In this document: positions 1 through 8,579 of the stretch, in pieces
Numbering within the stretch: position 1 is the first letter of the stretch
Layout: each line of letters opens with the position of its first letter
Assembly: GCA_963823895.1 (NCBI GenBank)
Contig: CAWGNG010000038.1
Location: forward strand, 62,001 to 126,000
From: G963675935 sp963823895
GTDB lineage: Bacteria; Planctomycetota; Planctomycetia; Pirellulales; Thermoguttaceae
Length of the DNA stretch: 64,000 nucleotides
Reading direction: 5' to 3'
Notes under the pieces: model-generated
Database searches by the model: none
Seen by the model: the letters and a program-made list of their open reading frames with translations, nothing else
What the model was told of the DNA's origin: nothing
Translations under genes and position numbers: made by a program

Positions 1-510
1 TACGCCGTGATTGCCAAGCAGCACGGCGCAGTGCATCGGGACCGATGTTCTCCGCGGCGGCTTGAGCCAGTTCGCGATGACGCCCGGCCGCTACGTGCGG
101 GGCACAGCGAATCTCCCCGCCGATCACCTCGGCCATGTCGTCGGTGAGCACCGGAATCGAGCGATGGGCGCAGCGCAGACCGACGCCCAGGGAGAATGGC
201 TGTGAACGAGCGCGGCCAGGTCCGGACGTTGCCGCAGTATCTGGCGGTGCAATTCCGTTTCGGAAGTGGGCACGCGATGGCCGCGCACGACGCCCCCCTC
301 CCAGCCAACCACCACCAAGTCCTCCGCCGCGATCGCGTCGTAGCTCATCCGCGACGGCGTCAGCAGAAGGCCGTCCTGCACTCGCACGGAAATGTTGCCC
401 CAGGTGCCGACGAAGTACCCCAGGCGGTCGCGCATGAACAGGCAGGCGCGGATGATCGCCTCCCTTAGTTCGTCGCTGTCGCTGCAAATCGGTGCGGTCT
501 GCTCGGTCAT
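1..510 (-). CDS. Class II aldolase/adducin-family protein, 3'-partial, two compensating frameshifts
   Basis: The gene starts at the ATG at 508-510, which overlaps the stop of the upstream dehydratase gene (ATGA), and runs off the left edge of the window. Visible motifs are GTWGNISVR (substrate loop) and the zinc-ligand region LVHSHSPWAS. After VCAA the frame is lost at about 167-174. The family sequence RSIPVLTDDMAEVIGG continues in the -1 frame, and near position 40 the original frame returns and reads MHCAVLLGNHGV. One base is missing at the first site and one C seems extra at the second (ggtcccgatg). Read through both, it is an ordinary metal-dependent aldolase or epimerase acting on a phosphosugar. 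The neighbouring dehydratase suggests it processes a keto-deoxy sugar acid or related product; that is inference. The frameshifts are probably sequencing errors. Confidence 0.8.
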
Positions 511-1670
511 GAATCGTTCGTATTCTGGGTGAATTGCTCGAGCCACCGTTTGTCCCACAACGATGGGAAGCTGTTCTTGCGGTAGGGATGTGCGGCACAA
601 GCGGCCTCGTTGAGTTCGATCCCCAAACCTGGGCCGCTGGGCAAGCGAAACTCTCCGCGGGAGATCAAATCCCAACCGCGCACCAGGTCGCTTCGCCAGG
701 GAACGTCGTACTCCGAAAAGTTCTCTTGCATGAACACGTTCGCAGTGGACCAGCCGAAATGCACCGCGGCGCAAAGGGCCACGGGCCCGATCGACACGTG
801 CGGGGCGAGAAGGATTCCGGCGGTTTGCGCCAGGGCGGCGATCTTCTTGCCCATCGACAGCCCGCCGCAGTGGCACAGATCGGGCTGGGCAACGTCGGCG
901 GCCCGCAGGGAAGTCAAGCGGGCGAACTCTTCCAACATGTACAGCCGCTCGCCGGCGGCAATCGGAAACGGCAGCGCCGCCTTGACTTCCTTGAGCAAGT
1001 CCAGATCGTAGGGCGAAACCGGCTCTTCGTAGAAGCCCGGCCGGTACTTCTCCAACCGCCGGCCCATGGCGATGGCGGCTTCGCCCGAGAGCCGCCCGTG
1101 AACTTCAATGAAAACGTCCACGTCCGCGCCGACTACCGCGCGAACCGCCGCTACCTTGGCTTCGGCCATCTCCGTCTCGTCGGCCGACAACTGTTGCCAA
1201 GCGACGCCGAAGGGATCGAACTTCAGGGCGCGATAGCCGCGGGCGACAACCTGGCGGGCGCGATCGGCATACTCGGCCGGCGTTCGTGCATTGCCGTACC
1301 AACCGTTAGCGTAAGCCGGCAATCGTTCGCGGACCTTGCCGCCGAGCAACTCGTAGACCGGCTGCCCACAGGACTTGCCGACAAGGTCCCAGAGAGCGAT
1401 TTCCACGCCGCTGATGGCCGTCAGCACCGTCGATCCACCCTGGTATTGGTCGCGGATCAACTCGCCGACAATCCGTTCGACATCGCGCGGATCGGACGCG
1501 AGGATTCGGTCTTCGACCCATTCGTGGATCAGTGTCTCGACCGTCTTTTCCTGCCACTCCAGCGACGCCTCGCCCACGCCCGTCAAGCCGGTGTCGGTCG
1601 TGAGCCGGACAAACAAGTAGTTTCGCAACCCGGCATTCGTCAGAAACGTCTCCAGCTTCACGACTTTCAT
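507..1670 (-). CDS. Mandelate racemase/muconate lactonizing enzyme family protein (galactonate-dehydratase-like)
   Basis: A 387-residue member of the enolase superfamily, of normal length for the family. The N-terminal capping domain covers roughly residues 1-120, followed by a TIM barrel. The catalytic set resembles DgoD: K150-x-D152, E189-V-H191 (metal ligand position plus catalytic His), E215/E216 in FYEEPVSP, E241 in AAGERLY, D264 in QPDLCHCGG and H291 in APHVSIGP. These fit Mg-dependent dehydration of an aldonic or uronic acid to a 2-keto-3-deoxy acid; the exact substrate cannot be read from sequence. It lies directly downstream of the XylR-like regulator gene and is coupled by a 4-base overlap to the aldolase gene, so the two are probably cotranscribed. 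A palindrome and promoter-like hexamers lie just upstream. Confidence 0.85.
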   Translation of the reverse strand: MKVVKLETFLTNAGLRNYLFVRLTTDTGLTGVGEASLEWQEKTVETLIHEWVEDRILASDPRDVERIVGELIRDQYQGGSTVLTAISGVEIALWDLVGKSCGQPVYELLGGKVRERLPAYANGWYGNARTPAEYADRARQVVARGYRALKFDPFGVAWQQLSADETEMAEAKVAAVRAVVGADVDVFIEVHGRLSGEAAIAMGRRLEKYRPGFYEEPVSPYDLDLLKEVKAALPFPIAAGERLYMLEEFARLTSLRAADVAQPDLCHCGGLSMGKKIAALAQTAGILLAPHVSIGPVALCAAVHFGWSTANVFMQENFSEYDVPWRSDLVRGWDLISRGEFRLPSGPGLGIELNEAACAAHPYRKNSFPSLWDKRWLEQFTQNTNDS

Positions 1671-1709
1671 AGTCCACCTTTTCGGCCCGCCGATGGCCGC
1701 GCACCTTCC

Positions 1710-1737
1710 AATATGACCGAATTGGCGGCTGGGTCAA
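1710..1737 (-). promoter_or_regulatory. Putative promoter of the dehydratase-aldolase genes
   Basis: On the minus strand TTGACC (1732-1737) is followed after 16 bases by CATATT (1710-1715), about 40 bases before the dehydratase start. This resembles a sigma70 promoter. It was found by eye only, and chance matches are possible. Confidence 0.4.
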
Positions 1738-1748
1738 TGAACTCATGG

Positions 1749-1771
1749 GCCAAAATAGTTGACGTTTTGGC
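1749..1771. promoter_or_regulatory. Candidate operator: perfect inverted repeat GCCAAAA-N9-TTTTGGC
   Basis: Perfect 7-base arms at 1749-1755 and 1765-1771 are separated by nine bases, placed just upstream of the -35-like hexamer of the dehydratase gene and downstream of the regulator gene. It is a plausible binding site for the adjacent XylR-like protein, by position only. Confidence 0.4.
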
Positions 1772-1829
1772 TCATCCGCCGCCAACGCCTCCCGCGTGGA
1801 ACGTTGCGGGTGATTGCAGTGCGACGGCT

Positions 1830-3020
1830 TCAGCCGACCTGCGTCGCTTTTTTGGACCACATTTTGCGATGGCGGCCCGGCGTCATGCCGGTCTCTCGTC
1901 TGAAGAGCTTGCACATCGATTCGACGTGGTGGAAGCCGGCCGAATCGGCGATCTTGGCCAACGACAACTCGGTGGTGCTCAGCAACTGCATCACGCGATC
2001 CAATTGCACGCGATCGATCTCGTCCTTCGGCGAGCGCCGCAGAATCGCGGCGAAACGCCGTTTCAACGTGCTGCGAGAAAGGCCCGCGTGCCGAGCCACG
2101 TCTTCGACCGCAATGCCGTTGCAGGCCCGTTCGCGGATGAACCGCAGCGCGGCGGCCACGTCCGCATCCGAGATGGCCAGCACGTCCGTCGATTGCCGCA
2201 TGACGACTCCCAGCGGCGGAATCAGCATCTTCTCCTTCGGCGGCGGCGTGCCGCGCATCATGCGGTTCAGCAGAGCGGCCGCTTCGTAACCGACCCGGCG
2301 CGGATTGAGGGCCACGCTCGACAACCGCGGATCGCACAAATCGCAGAGCATCTCGTCGTTGTCCACGCCGATCACCGCCACTTCGTCGGGCACGGCAATC
2401 CCGAATTCCCCGCACACGTTGAGCACGTGGTGGGCGCGATCGTCCGTCGCGGCCATCAGACCGACCGGTTTGGGCAACGACTTGAGCCATGCCGCCAGAT
2501 GGGCGACCGATGGCAGGCTCTCCACCTCGATCGTGGCGGCATCGCATTGTTGAGCCGACCGGGGATCCGTGTACACGCTGACCGAATGACCGTGCTCGCT
2601 CAGATACTCGACAAAGTACTGCGAGCGTCTCTCGCTGAAGTGGATTCCGGTAAATCCGCAAAAGGCAAAGTGAACGAGTCCCCGTTCGAGAAGATGATCG
2701 GCCGCCGACCGGGCAACGGCCCGATGATCGGTGATTATGACAGGGACGTTCTTGATCGGGTGCAAACCGAGCAAATCGACGGTGGGCACGCGCAAACGGG
2801 CAATCTGTCGCGCAAATCGCGGGGTGGAGATGCGGGCGATGATTCCGTCGCCGCGCCACTGCTTCAGCCAATCCGGCGCGGCATCATAGAGTCGCCGCTC
2901 ATGGTTATGGATCGTCCACGGCCCATGCTCTCGCACGTAAGTCGCGACGCCGTGCAGCAAGCCGCGCCCGTAGCCGCGGGACGATTCGACCAATACGGCG
3001 ATTTTTCGACGGTTGGACAT
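1830..3020 (-). CDS. XylR-family transcriptional regulator (LacI-like sensor plus AraC HTH)
   Basis: A 396-residue protein with the XylR-type architecture. Residues 1 to about 280 form a periplasmic-binding-protein-like sensor (opening NRRKIAVLVESSRGYGRGLL). A C-terminal AraC-type double helix-turn-helix covers about 290-385 (ERACNGIAVEDVARHAGLSR, then LSLAKIADSAGFHHVESMCK). Such proteins bind a sugar through the N-domain and activate sugar-utilisation genes. This family is very common in planctomycetes. It sits immediately upstream of the dehydratase and aldolase genes on the same strand, with a palindrome in the 159-base gap, so it most likely controls that pair. Its ligand is unknown. Confidence 0.85.
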   Translation of the reverse strand: MSNRRKIAVLVESSRGYGRGLLHGVATYVREHGPWTIHNHERRLYDAAPDWLKQWRGDGIIARISTPRFARQIARLRVPTVDLLGLHPIKNVPVIITDHRAVARSAADHLLERGLVHFAFCGFTGIHFSERRSQYFVEYLSEHGHSVSVYTDPRSAQQCDAATIEVESLPSVAHLAAWLKSLPKPVGLMAATDDRAHHVLNVCGEFGIAVPDEVAVIGVDNDEMLCDLCDPRLSSVALNPRRVGYEAAALLNRMMRGTPPPKEKMLIPPLGVVMRQSTDVLAISDADVAAALRFIRERACNGIAVEDVARHAGLSRSTLKRRFAAILRRSPKDEIDRVQLDRVMQLLSTTELSLAKIADSAGFHHVESMCKLFRRETGMTPGRHRKMWSKKATQVG

Positions 3021-3177
3021 TACCGTGACTCCGCTAGCTGAGGTCGCCCGTTCTTGCCGGTCGAATTCATTCAGCCCCTACGCTGCCTCGCCGCAACGTC
3101 TTTGTTGCGAGGCCGATCGCTTGCCCTGATTTTGGACACATACGGTAGGTAGCTTTCCGACGGAAAAGGAGCCTGTT

Positions 3178-4386
3178 CTACGCCAGACCGGAGAATGCGA
3201 TCCCCTCGATTTCCACCAGCAACTCGGGGCGGCAGAGGTCGGCTACGGTGTAGACGGCCGGCACGTCGCCGAGCCGCGCGCGGCAGGCGTTCTGAACCAC
3301 GGCATAGTCTTCCCTGCGCTTGACGTACACCCGCAGCGAGGCCACGTCGTCGAGCGCCGCACCGAGGCCGCGCTGACCGTGGCGGCGGAAGTTCTCCGCG
3401 GAGATCAGGGCGGCAATGTTGTCCAGCGTCTCCCGTGTCTGCGCCGCCACGTCGCCCACGTGGTGGCTCTCCGAGTCGATGATACTGGCCGTGCCGGAGA
3501 CCAGCACAACGGCCGCGGCGTTGCCGACAATCGCCATGGCGCGGGAGAATTTGGGGGACTGCGGTCCGTAGCGATGGTCGTAATCGTGCGCGGCGACTTG
3601 CCGCGGATTCTCCAGCGGCAACCGCAGCACGTCGGAGCGCTCGCTGGCCAACGCCAGGCAACTGATCATCACGTCCCGGCCGTCAGCGCCAATCCCCGTA
3701 CTCGCCGGGTAACAAACGGCAGCGGCACGGTCTTGCAGACGCTGGCCGGCGAAACAGTGGTTGCGGTAGAAGTCGCTGCGGGCCAGATTCAAGCTCTGGT
3801 ATCGTGGCGTTTCGTCTTCCAGCCCGGTGATGTCGCCCAAGTAAAGCCAGGTTCGCACCACCTGATCGAAGCGAAATCCCCAGGCCGCCAACTCCCGCTC
3901 CAGCCGCTGAAAAGCGTCGAGCGAACGATCGCGGACGGTCGCGGCGGGCGTTTCGGGAGCGACATTCGCGCAGTGAACCCAGGTCATGCCGTTGTGCCGG
4001 GCGGTCACGGTCCGCTCGCTAAGCCGCCGCACCTCGACTTCCGCTGGCGCCGGGCCGACGCCCCAAGCCTCGATTTCCAGCAAGTTGCCGGAGCAGGGCG
4101 GTTGCGGAACGTAAGTTGTAGCGGGCAAGCGATCACCGAAGAAGTCACGCACGATCTGCCGGCAGGTCACGGTCTGCCGCAAGTCACTGAGGAAGACCGC
4201 CTGATGGACGATCGAGCCCCAAACCCCCTCGTCGCGAGCGATAGCCTCGATGCTGCGTAACGCATCGTAGGCTTGCTGTTGAAAATCGCCGCCAGCGGAC
4301 GCAGCGGCGCGGACGAAGACGCTCCGTGCGCCGTCGAATTCGACCACGGAATACGCGGCAGCGTCAGCGAAAATCTTGCGAATCAT
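3178..4386 (-). CDS. Tandem RidA/YjgF-like domain protein
   Basis: 402 residues with two RidA-like regions. The first covers about 15-130 and contains DFFGDRLPATTYVPQPPC. The second covers about 255-400 and contains VLVSGTASIIDSESHHVGD and ends LCRPELLVEIEGIAF. The stretch between (about 140-250) looks like a degenerate further copy (AFQRLERELAAWGFRFDQVV). RidA proteins deaminate reactive enamine/imine intermediates; double-length versions are less well characterised. It is transcribed toward the XylR regulator gene with a 157-base gap, so it may belong to the same catabolic group. The substrate is unknown. Confidence 0.75.
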   Translation of the reverse strand: MIRKIFADAAAYSVVEFDGARSVFVRAAASAGGDFQQQAYDALRSIEAIARDEGVWGSIVHQAVFLSDLRQTVTCRQIVRDFFGDRLPATTYVPQPPCSGNLLEIEAWGVGPAPAEVEVRRLSERTVTARHNGMTWVHCANVAPETPAATVRDRSLDAFQRLERELAAWGFRFDQVVRTWLYLGDITGLEDETPRYQSLNLARSDFYRNHCFAGQRLQDRAAAVCYPASTGIGADGRDVMISCLALASERSDVLRLPLENPRQVAAHDYDHRYGPQSPKFSRAMAIVGNAAAVVLVSGTASIIDSESHHVGDVAAQTRETLDNIAALISAENFRRHGQRGLGAALDDVASLRVYVKRREDYAVVQNACRARLGDVPAVYTVADLCRPELLVEIEGIAFSGLA

Positions 4387-4406
4387 TGCTCGTCGCTCGG
4401 GTGAGT

Positions 4407-5966
4407 CTAGTTCGGGCGGTAGGCATCGTCGTAGGCGGGGCTCGCTTTTTGCGGCCCGGCGGCGTTGCCGGACTTGATCGCCCGCACCAATTCACTCTGC
4501 GGTATCGTCACCGGCCCGGTAACCAATTCGGGAACATTGTACGTCCTAAGCCAGCTATCGTAGAACGTCGGGTCTTTCTGCGGGAGGACGAACGGCTTGT
4601 GTTCGCGTCCCTTCGCGTCGATGTAACTGAAGTACGGGCGGGCCAGCCAACCGTTGTCCCGCTTGCTGCTGAAGACGATCCAACGCGAATTGCTGGACCA
4701 GCAGTGCCACGATTCGCTCTGCGGGCTGTTGCACTCCAGCCGCCGGTACTTGCGGCTCTTGATGTCCATCAAATAGAGATCGCTGCTGGCGCGGTGTACG
4801 GGAAAGGTGCCGTAATCGGCCATGCAAAAGAGCAGGTAGCGGCCGTCGGGCGAGGCCCGCGGCTCGCTAATGCTCATCCCCGTCCGGGCTGCCGAAAGGA
4901 GCGTTTCCGGCTGCCCCCAAGCGTTCTTTTCGATGTCGTATGGCACGCACATCAAATCATACATGATTTTGTCGACCGCGTCCATCGCCAACGGATGGTC
5001 GCGGTCCCAAAACCGCTCGGCGCTGCTGAAGTAGAGGGTCTTGCCGTCGGCCGACCAAGCGGGGAAGGTCTCCATTCTGGCCGGGTCGGCGATGCCCGGC
5101 GAGGTCGAGGCGGCGGCGGTCTGGAAGTTCATGGCCGCCACGTGGGAGTCGTAATCGAAGACCTCGCGGATCTCGCTCCCGGCCCCGCGGAAACACTGTT
5201 TCGGTTGGATCATGGCGAAGGCGGCGAGCGCGCCGGCGGGATGCCAGGAGGTGTAGGCCGGCGGCTTCGGCGCGGCTTTCGACTCGGTATTTGGCCGCAG
5301 CGCCTGGCCGTCGCGCACCAGAATCATCCCCGGCTTGATCCCCCTGATCTTTCCGGGACGAACTTGCAACGAGAACGTATCGGGACGGTGGTTGACGAAG
5401 GCATGGCAGTTAAAGCAGACGCCGACCGCGTCGGTGGTGAGGATCGACGATTCGTCGAAGTTCTCCAGGTTGCGCTGGTAGATGCCCATGTTGTGATAGT
5501 AGTTGCAGATCGGCCCGAGCAGCCGATAGACGAGGTGGGAATCGATCTCTTCCCCCGCCACGTCATCGCTGATCGGGTCGAAGCGCGACCAGCGGCCCTG
5601 CTCGTTCCTTGCGTAGACGTCGAGCCTGACGCGGCCTCCGCGATTTTTGCCGAGCAACTCCCGCCAGGGCCGCGGTGGAATCATAATGCTCGGTGTGCGC
5701 GAGGCAATGACGATGTTGTCGCCGGCGGCGGCGTGAATCCGCACGCGATACTCCGCCGCTGGCTCTTCCACTAAGAAGTTCAACGGGGCGATGTTGGGCG
5801 GAATGACGATCTGGCTGTAGTCGGGGCGAATTCGCGGGAGACGCCCGGCGGCCGCGCACTCCGTCGGTAAATCCGCCCGGGGCAGGCGACGCCAACCTGC
5901 AACAGCCAGCAGCGCGAGCAGCGCCGCCGCAACGCCGAAAACCAGCCTGCGCTTCCGCTCGCTCAT
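4407..5966 (-). CDS. PD40/TolB-like beta-propeller protein with one CxxCH haem motif
   Basis: I chose the ATG at 5964-5966 (MSERKRRLVFG) because it overlaps the upstream stop as ATGA and is followed directly by a membrane-anchor helix (FGVAAALLALLAVAGW). An in-frame start further upstream would lack this. The protein has about 519 residues. A CFNCH motif (VGVCFNCHAFVNHRPD) could bind one c-type haem. Further on, propeller motifs of PD40/TolB type appear (FPAWSADGKTLYFSSA, EPRASPDGRYLLFCMA, WSSNSRWIVFSSKRDN). The protein would be exported and membrane-anchored. It is translationally coupled to the upstream DUF6057-type gene. I recall this pairing from Bacteroidetes and planctomycetes, but the function is not known. 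Confidence 0.75.
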   Translation of the reverse strand: MSERKRRLVFGVAAALLALLAVAGWRRLPRADLPTECAAAGRLPRIRPDYSQIVIPPNIAPLNFLVEEPAAEYRVRIHAAAGDNIVIASRTPSIMIPPRPWRELLGKNRGGRVRLDVYARNEQGRWSRFDPISDDVAGEEIDSHLVYRLLGPICNYYHNMGIYQRNLENFDESSILTTDAVGVCFNCHAFVNHRPDTFSLQVRPGKIRGIKPGMILVRDGQALRPNTESKAAPKPPAYTSWHPAGALAAFAMIQPKQCFRGAGSEIREVFDYDSHVAAMNFQTAAASTSPGIADPARMETFPAWSADGKTLYFSSAERFWDRDHPLAMDAVDKIMYDLMCVPYDIEKNAWGQPETLLSAARTGMSISEPRASPDGRYLLFCMADYGTFPVHRASSDLYLMDIKSRKYRRLECNSPQSESWHCWSSNSRWIVFSSKRDNGWLARPYFSYIDAKGREHKPFVLPQKDPTFYDSWLRTYNVPELVTGPVTIPQSELVRAIKSGNAAGPQKASPAYDDAYRPN

Positions 5967-7075
5967 TGCTGCGTCCTCGGCGCAAGGAAGTAATAGTAAA
6001 AGAAGTAGGTGTCGGCAAGCTCGCGAGGCATGGCCGCCGCCATCTTCTGCTTGACACCGTCGCACTGCGCGGCGATCTCCTGGAAGCGGCCGAATCTCTT
6101 GACCGTTGCGTCGCTGATTTGTCGGCCGCGGAAGAAGATCGCGGACCCGACTTGTCGCATCTCATCCGGGTGCATCGTCAAATAGAGCATCGCCGCCTCC
6201 TCATAGATCGGCGGGGTCGTCGGATAGGGCATCCTATCCAGGAACGAGAACAACTGCGCCGCCGCCTCCACCTCTCCCCGGCTGAGGCAGGTCAACATGA
6301 GATACTCGAAGGCCATTTGGTTTGCTCCGTTCCGTTCGAGCAGATCCAGCAGCCAAATCTTGGTGTTGTAAATGACTTCGCCGTTGGGGAGAAACCCACA
6401 AAACAGGTGCATATCGTCCACGGAGAGCATCAGCCCGCGGATGCGCTGGACCTCTTCATCGTCGTTCAGATGTGGATCGGCGGCCAGGCGTTGCAGATGC
6501 TCTTCGGCCCAGCGACCCCAAACCAGATCGTCCCGCAATACGTTGAGAATCACGCGGGCAGCAGCCGGCTGATCTTTAATCAGCTTCACCATCGCCAGGC
6601 GCTTTAAAAAGCCTCCCGACGGACGTATCTCCAGCGTTTCGAGCGCCAAGTGCTCGGCTTCATTCACGCGTCCCACTTCCAAAAGCAGGTCAAACGGTCT
6701 GCGGAATGACGCCACGTCCTCCTGAACGGCCTTCATGTCCAACATGGGCAGATAGGTCTGAGGATAAGAGAGCATTTGGTAAGGCAGGCGATCGGTGTGA
6801 TACAAGGCGAGATTGACGTCGTGATTGACAAAGGGCGAGTAATCCGCAAGCGGCAGCGATTTGGCTTTGGCCAGCACGTCGTCCCACAATCCATGTTGCG
6901 TGCAGAAGTCGATTTCCAACAGCACCTTGTGGTGGCGATCCAGGAAATGGAAGCCGGCCGCCGCGGCGAGCGAGAGCGCCAAGACCGTCCCGCCCAGCCA
7001 ACAAACGAGAAAGCGAAGTCGCGGCCAGGCGAGACTCCGCCAGTGCCCGGGATGCTCGCGATTCTCGTCGCCCAT
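5963..7075 (-). CDS. DUF6057-like protein, C-terminal (soluble, TPR-like) half
   Basis: This frame supplies the second half of a membrane protein whose first half lies upstream in another frame. It begins near MGDENREHPGHW (ATG at 7073-7075), has one membrane helix (LRFLVCWLGGTVLALSLAAA), then the segment HHKVLLEIDFCTQHGLWDDV and helical-repeat-like sequence rich in LALETLEIRPSGG-type helices. It ends YFFYYYFLAPRTQQ and overlaps the PD40 gene start by four bases. AGGAG lies right before this ATG, so independent translation is conceivable. The family normally has both halves in one chain, so a 1-base indel between about 7075 and 7160 is more likely. The DUF6057 assignment is from memory of the architecture. 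Confidence 0.6.
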   Translation of the reverse strand: MGDENREHPGHWRSLAWPRLRFLVCWLGGTVLALSLAAAAGFHFLDRHHKVLLEIDFCTQHGLWDDVLAKAKSLPLADYSPFVNHDVNLALYHTDRLPYQMLSYPQTYLPMLDMKAVQEDVASFRRPFDLLLEVGRVNEAEHLALETLEIRPSGGFLKRLAMVKLIKDQPAAARVILNVLRDDLVWGRWAEEHLQRLAADPHLNDDEEVQRIRGLMLSVDDMHLFCGFLPNGEVIYNTKIWLLDLLERNGANQMAFEYLMLTCLSRGEVEAAAQLFSFLDRMPYPTTPPIYEEAAMLYLTMHPDEMRQVGSAIFFRGRQISDATVKRFGRFQEIAAQCDGVKQKMAAAMPRELADTYFFYYYFLAPRTQQ

Positions 7076-7937
7076 CTCCTCTTGCTGCTGCGAAGGTGAC
7101 TTCCCAGGCCGCCGCCATGACGCTCTCATCAAAGCGGACGCGGACCCGCGAAGGACCACGAACAGTGCGCAGAACGGGAAAGCAAAGATAGAGCGCCGTG
7201 GCGCACCAACCTAGCAAGGCTTCCTCCGGCTTTTCGACAGAAAGAACATAGAAGTTGTGCGACGCCAGGTCGATGCGGGCCAGGACAGCATCCACGGCGA
7301 ACTTCACGCCCACCGCGGCCAGCAAGAACGCCGTCCCGGAGCGCCACCGCCGTTCGCTCAGCGCTTCGTGGATGACACAGACTGCCGCAAAACAATAATA
7401 GGCCTTGCCCGTAACATAGTACACCAGGGTCGAGGCCGCAACAAAGAGAACCAGACGCAGCCAAGCCCGGCGCGCGGGCATCCTTACCCAACCGTTCGCC
7501 GCGGTTACCGCCACGGCCAACCCAACGATTGTCGGTGTGGGAAACTCGTAACCGCCGAACAGTGTCGCCACAAGGATCGCCGGAATCAGCCATCCGCCGC
7601 GCATCTTTGCGTGGCCCAACGCGTTCATCAGGCCGACTGTCGAGACGAGAAGGAGCCACGTCACCGCCGCGATTGCAATGGCGGCCGGCCAGCCGAAATA
7701 GCACATCTGCACCAGCAGATTGTCGCTCCACTGGAGCAGCGAGCCCGGCTGCCCCACAAAATCGGTCAAGTAGCGAAGATTCCACAAGAAGAGCACGTCG
7801 CGATCCAAGAAGACGAGGCGCAGATCGACCGCTGCGTACAGGAACCACGCAAACAGCACAGCAAACAGAACGACGCGCGGCGGAAGAAGCGGACGAAGGG
7901 GCCGGACGATCTGCCGCAGCGCCCCAACATTCATCAT
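7076..7937 (-). CDS. DUF6057-like protein, N-terminal polytopic membrane half (frameshifted)
   Basis: The start is taken as the first ATG of MMNVGALRQIVRPLRPLLPP (7935-7937); no clear Shine-Dalgarno sequence is seen. About 7-8 hydrophobic helices follow, including VVLFAVLFAWFLYAAVDL, AAIAIAAVTWLLLVSTVGLM, WLIPAILVATLFGGYEF and EALLGWCATALYLCFPVL. After RFDESVMAAAWEV the frame turns into low-complexity Arg/Ala sequence typical of an out-of-frame read, while the other frame carries family-like sequence. I therefore treat this and the downstream half as one gene of about 650 codons. Function unknown; presumably a cytoplasmic-membrane partner of the PD40/CxxCH protein. Confidence 0.6.
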
Positions 7938-8579
7938 GGCTGACACGGCCGAAAGTTGGAATGCCCCATCATGAGAGCGGCCTAGCGAGGTTCTGCGATT
8001 TCTTGTCACGGTCGTCCTCTGTCTGCGAGGTCCGTCCCTTGCCAATCGCACTATCAGGCACCGTGGGAAAATGGAATCCCTGCCTCCGATTGGATCTCCG
8101 GCTGAACGAAAAGGGGACCAACTCCCAGCGCCCACACCCCAATCCGAGCTAAGAGCGCAAGCCCATGGGGCGCCTCCTTGTTCGAAGGCACTACCCTGAT
8201 CCCTGGGCGGCCGGTGAAAGTTCATTGTAGTCGCCGATGACGAAAACTACAACTCGCCGCGGCACGTGGCGGCGTAGAGATCGGCACTTCTGAAGAGGCC
8301 GCCACACCTTCCCGAAAGCCAGAACTTATGTTCCCGTGATCGGTTGCGACGAGTCTTCAGATATTCGAGTTGCGCAGCGATCTACCGACATTGTGGTTGC
8401 CGACTTTGACCGGCAATAATCGCCCTGATGAGGTCGAACGTCGGTATTCTTGTCATAACCGGAAAAATCTGCGCAATCCGTCATGCTTAACGCCTTCTTT
8501 AGCCGAACTAATGAGAAGTATCCGCCGGTTTTCTGCGCCGGCGCACGGAACGAGCGATTCTAAGCGAAGGAATACTGGC
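7938..8579. other. Intergenic region between divergent genes
   Basis: 642 bases between the minus-strand DUF6057-like gene and the plus-strand redoxin gene. It should hold both promoters, but no convincing hexamers, RNA gene or repeat could be picked out. Reading frames in it have no recognisable protein features. Confidence 0.5.

Noticed and set aside
534..3041. 835-codon open frame on the plus strand
   Set aside because: Antisense shadow of the dehydratase and XylR-like genes; composition is typical of a GC-rich complementary frame and shows no domain.
8370..8579. Upstream extension of the redoxin-like protein
   Set aside because: The extension lacks protein-like composition and would bury the signal peptide; the ATG at 8580 has a ribosome-binding site.
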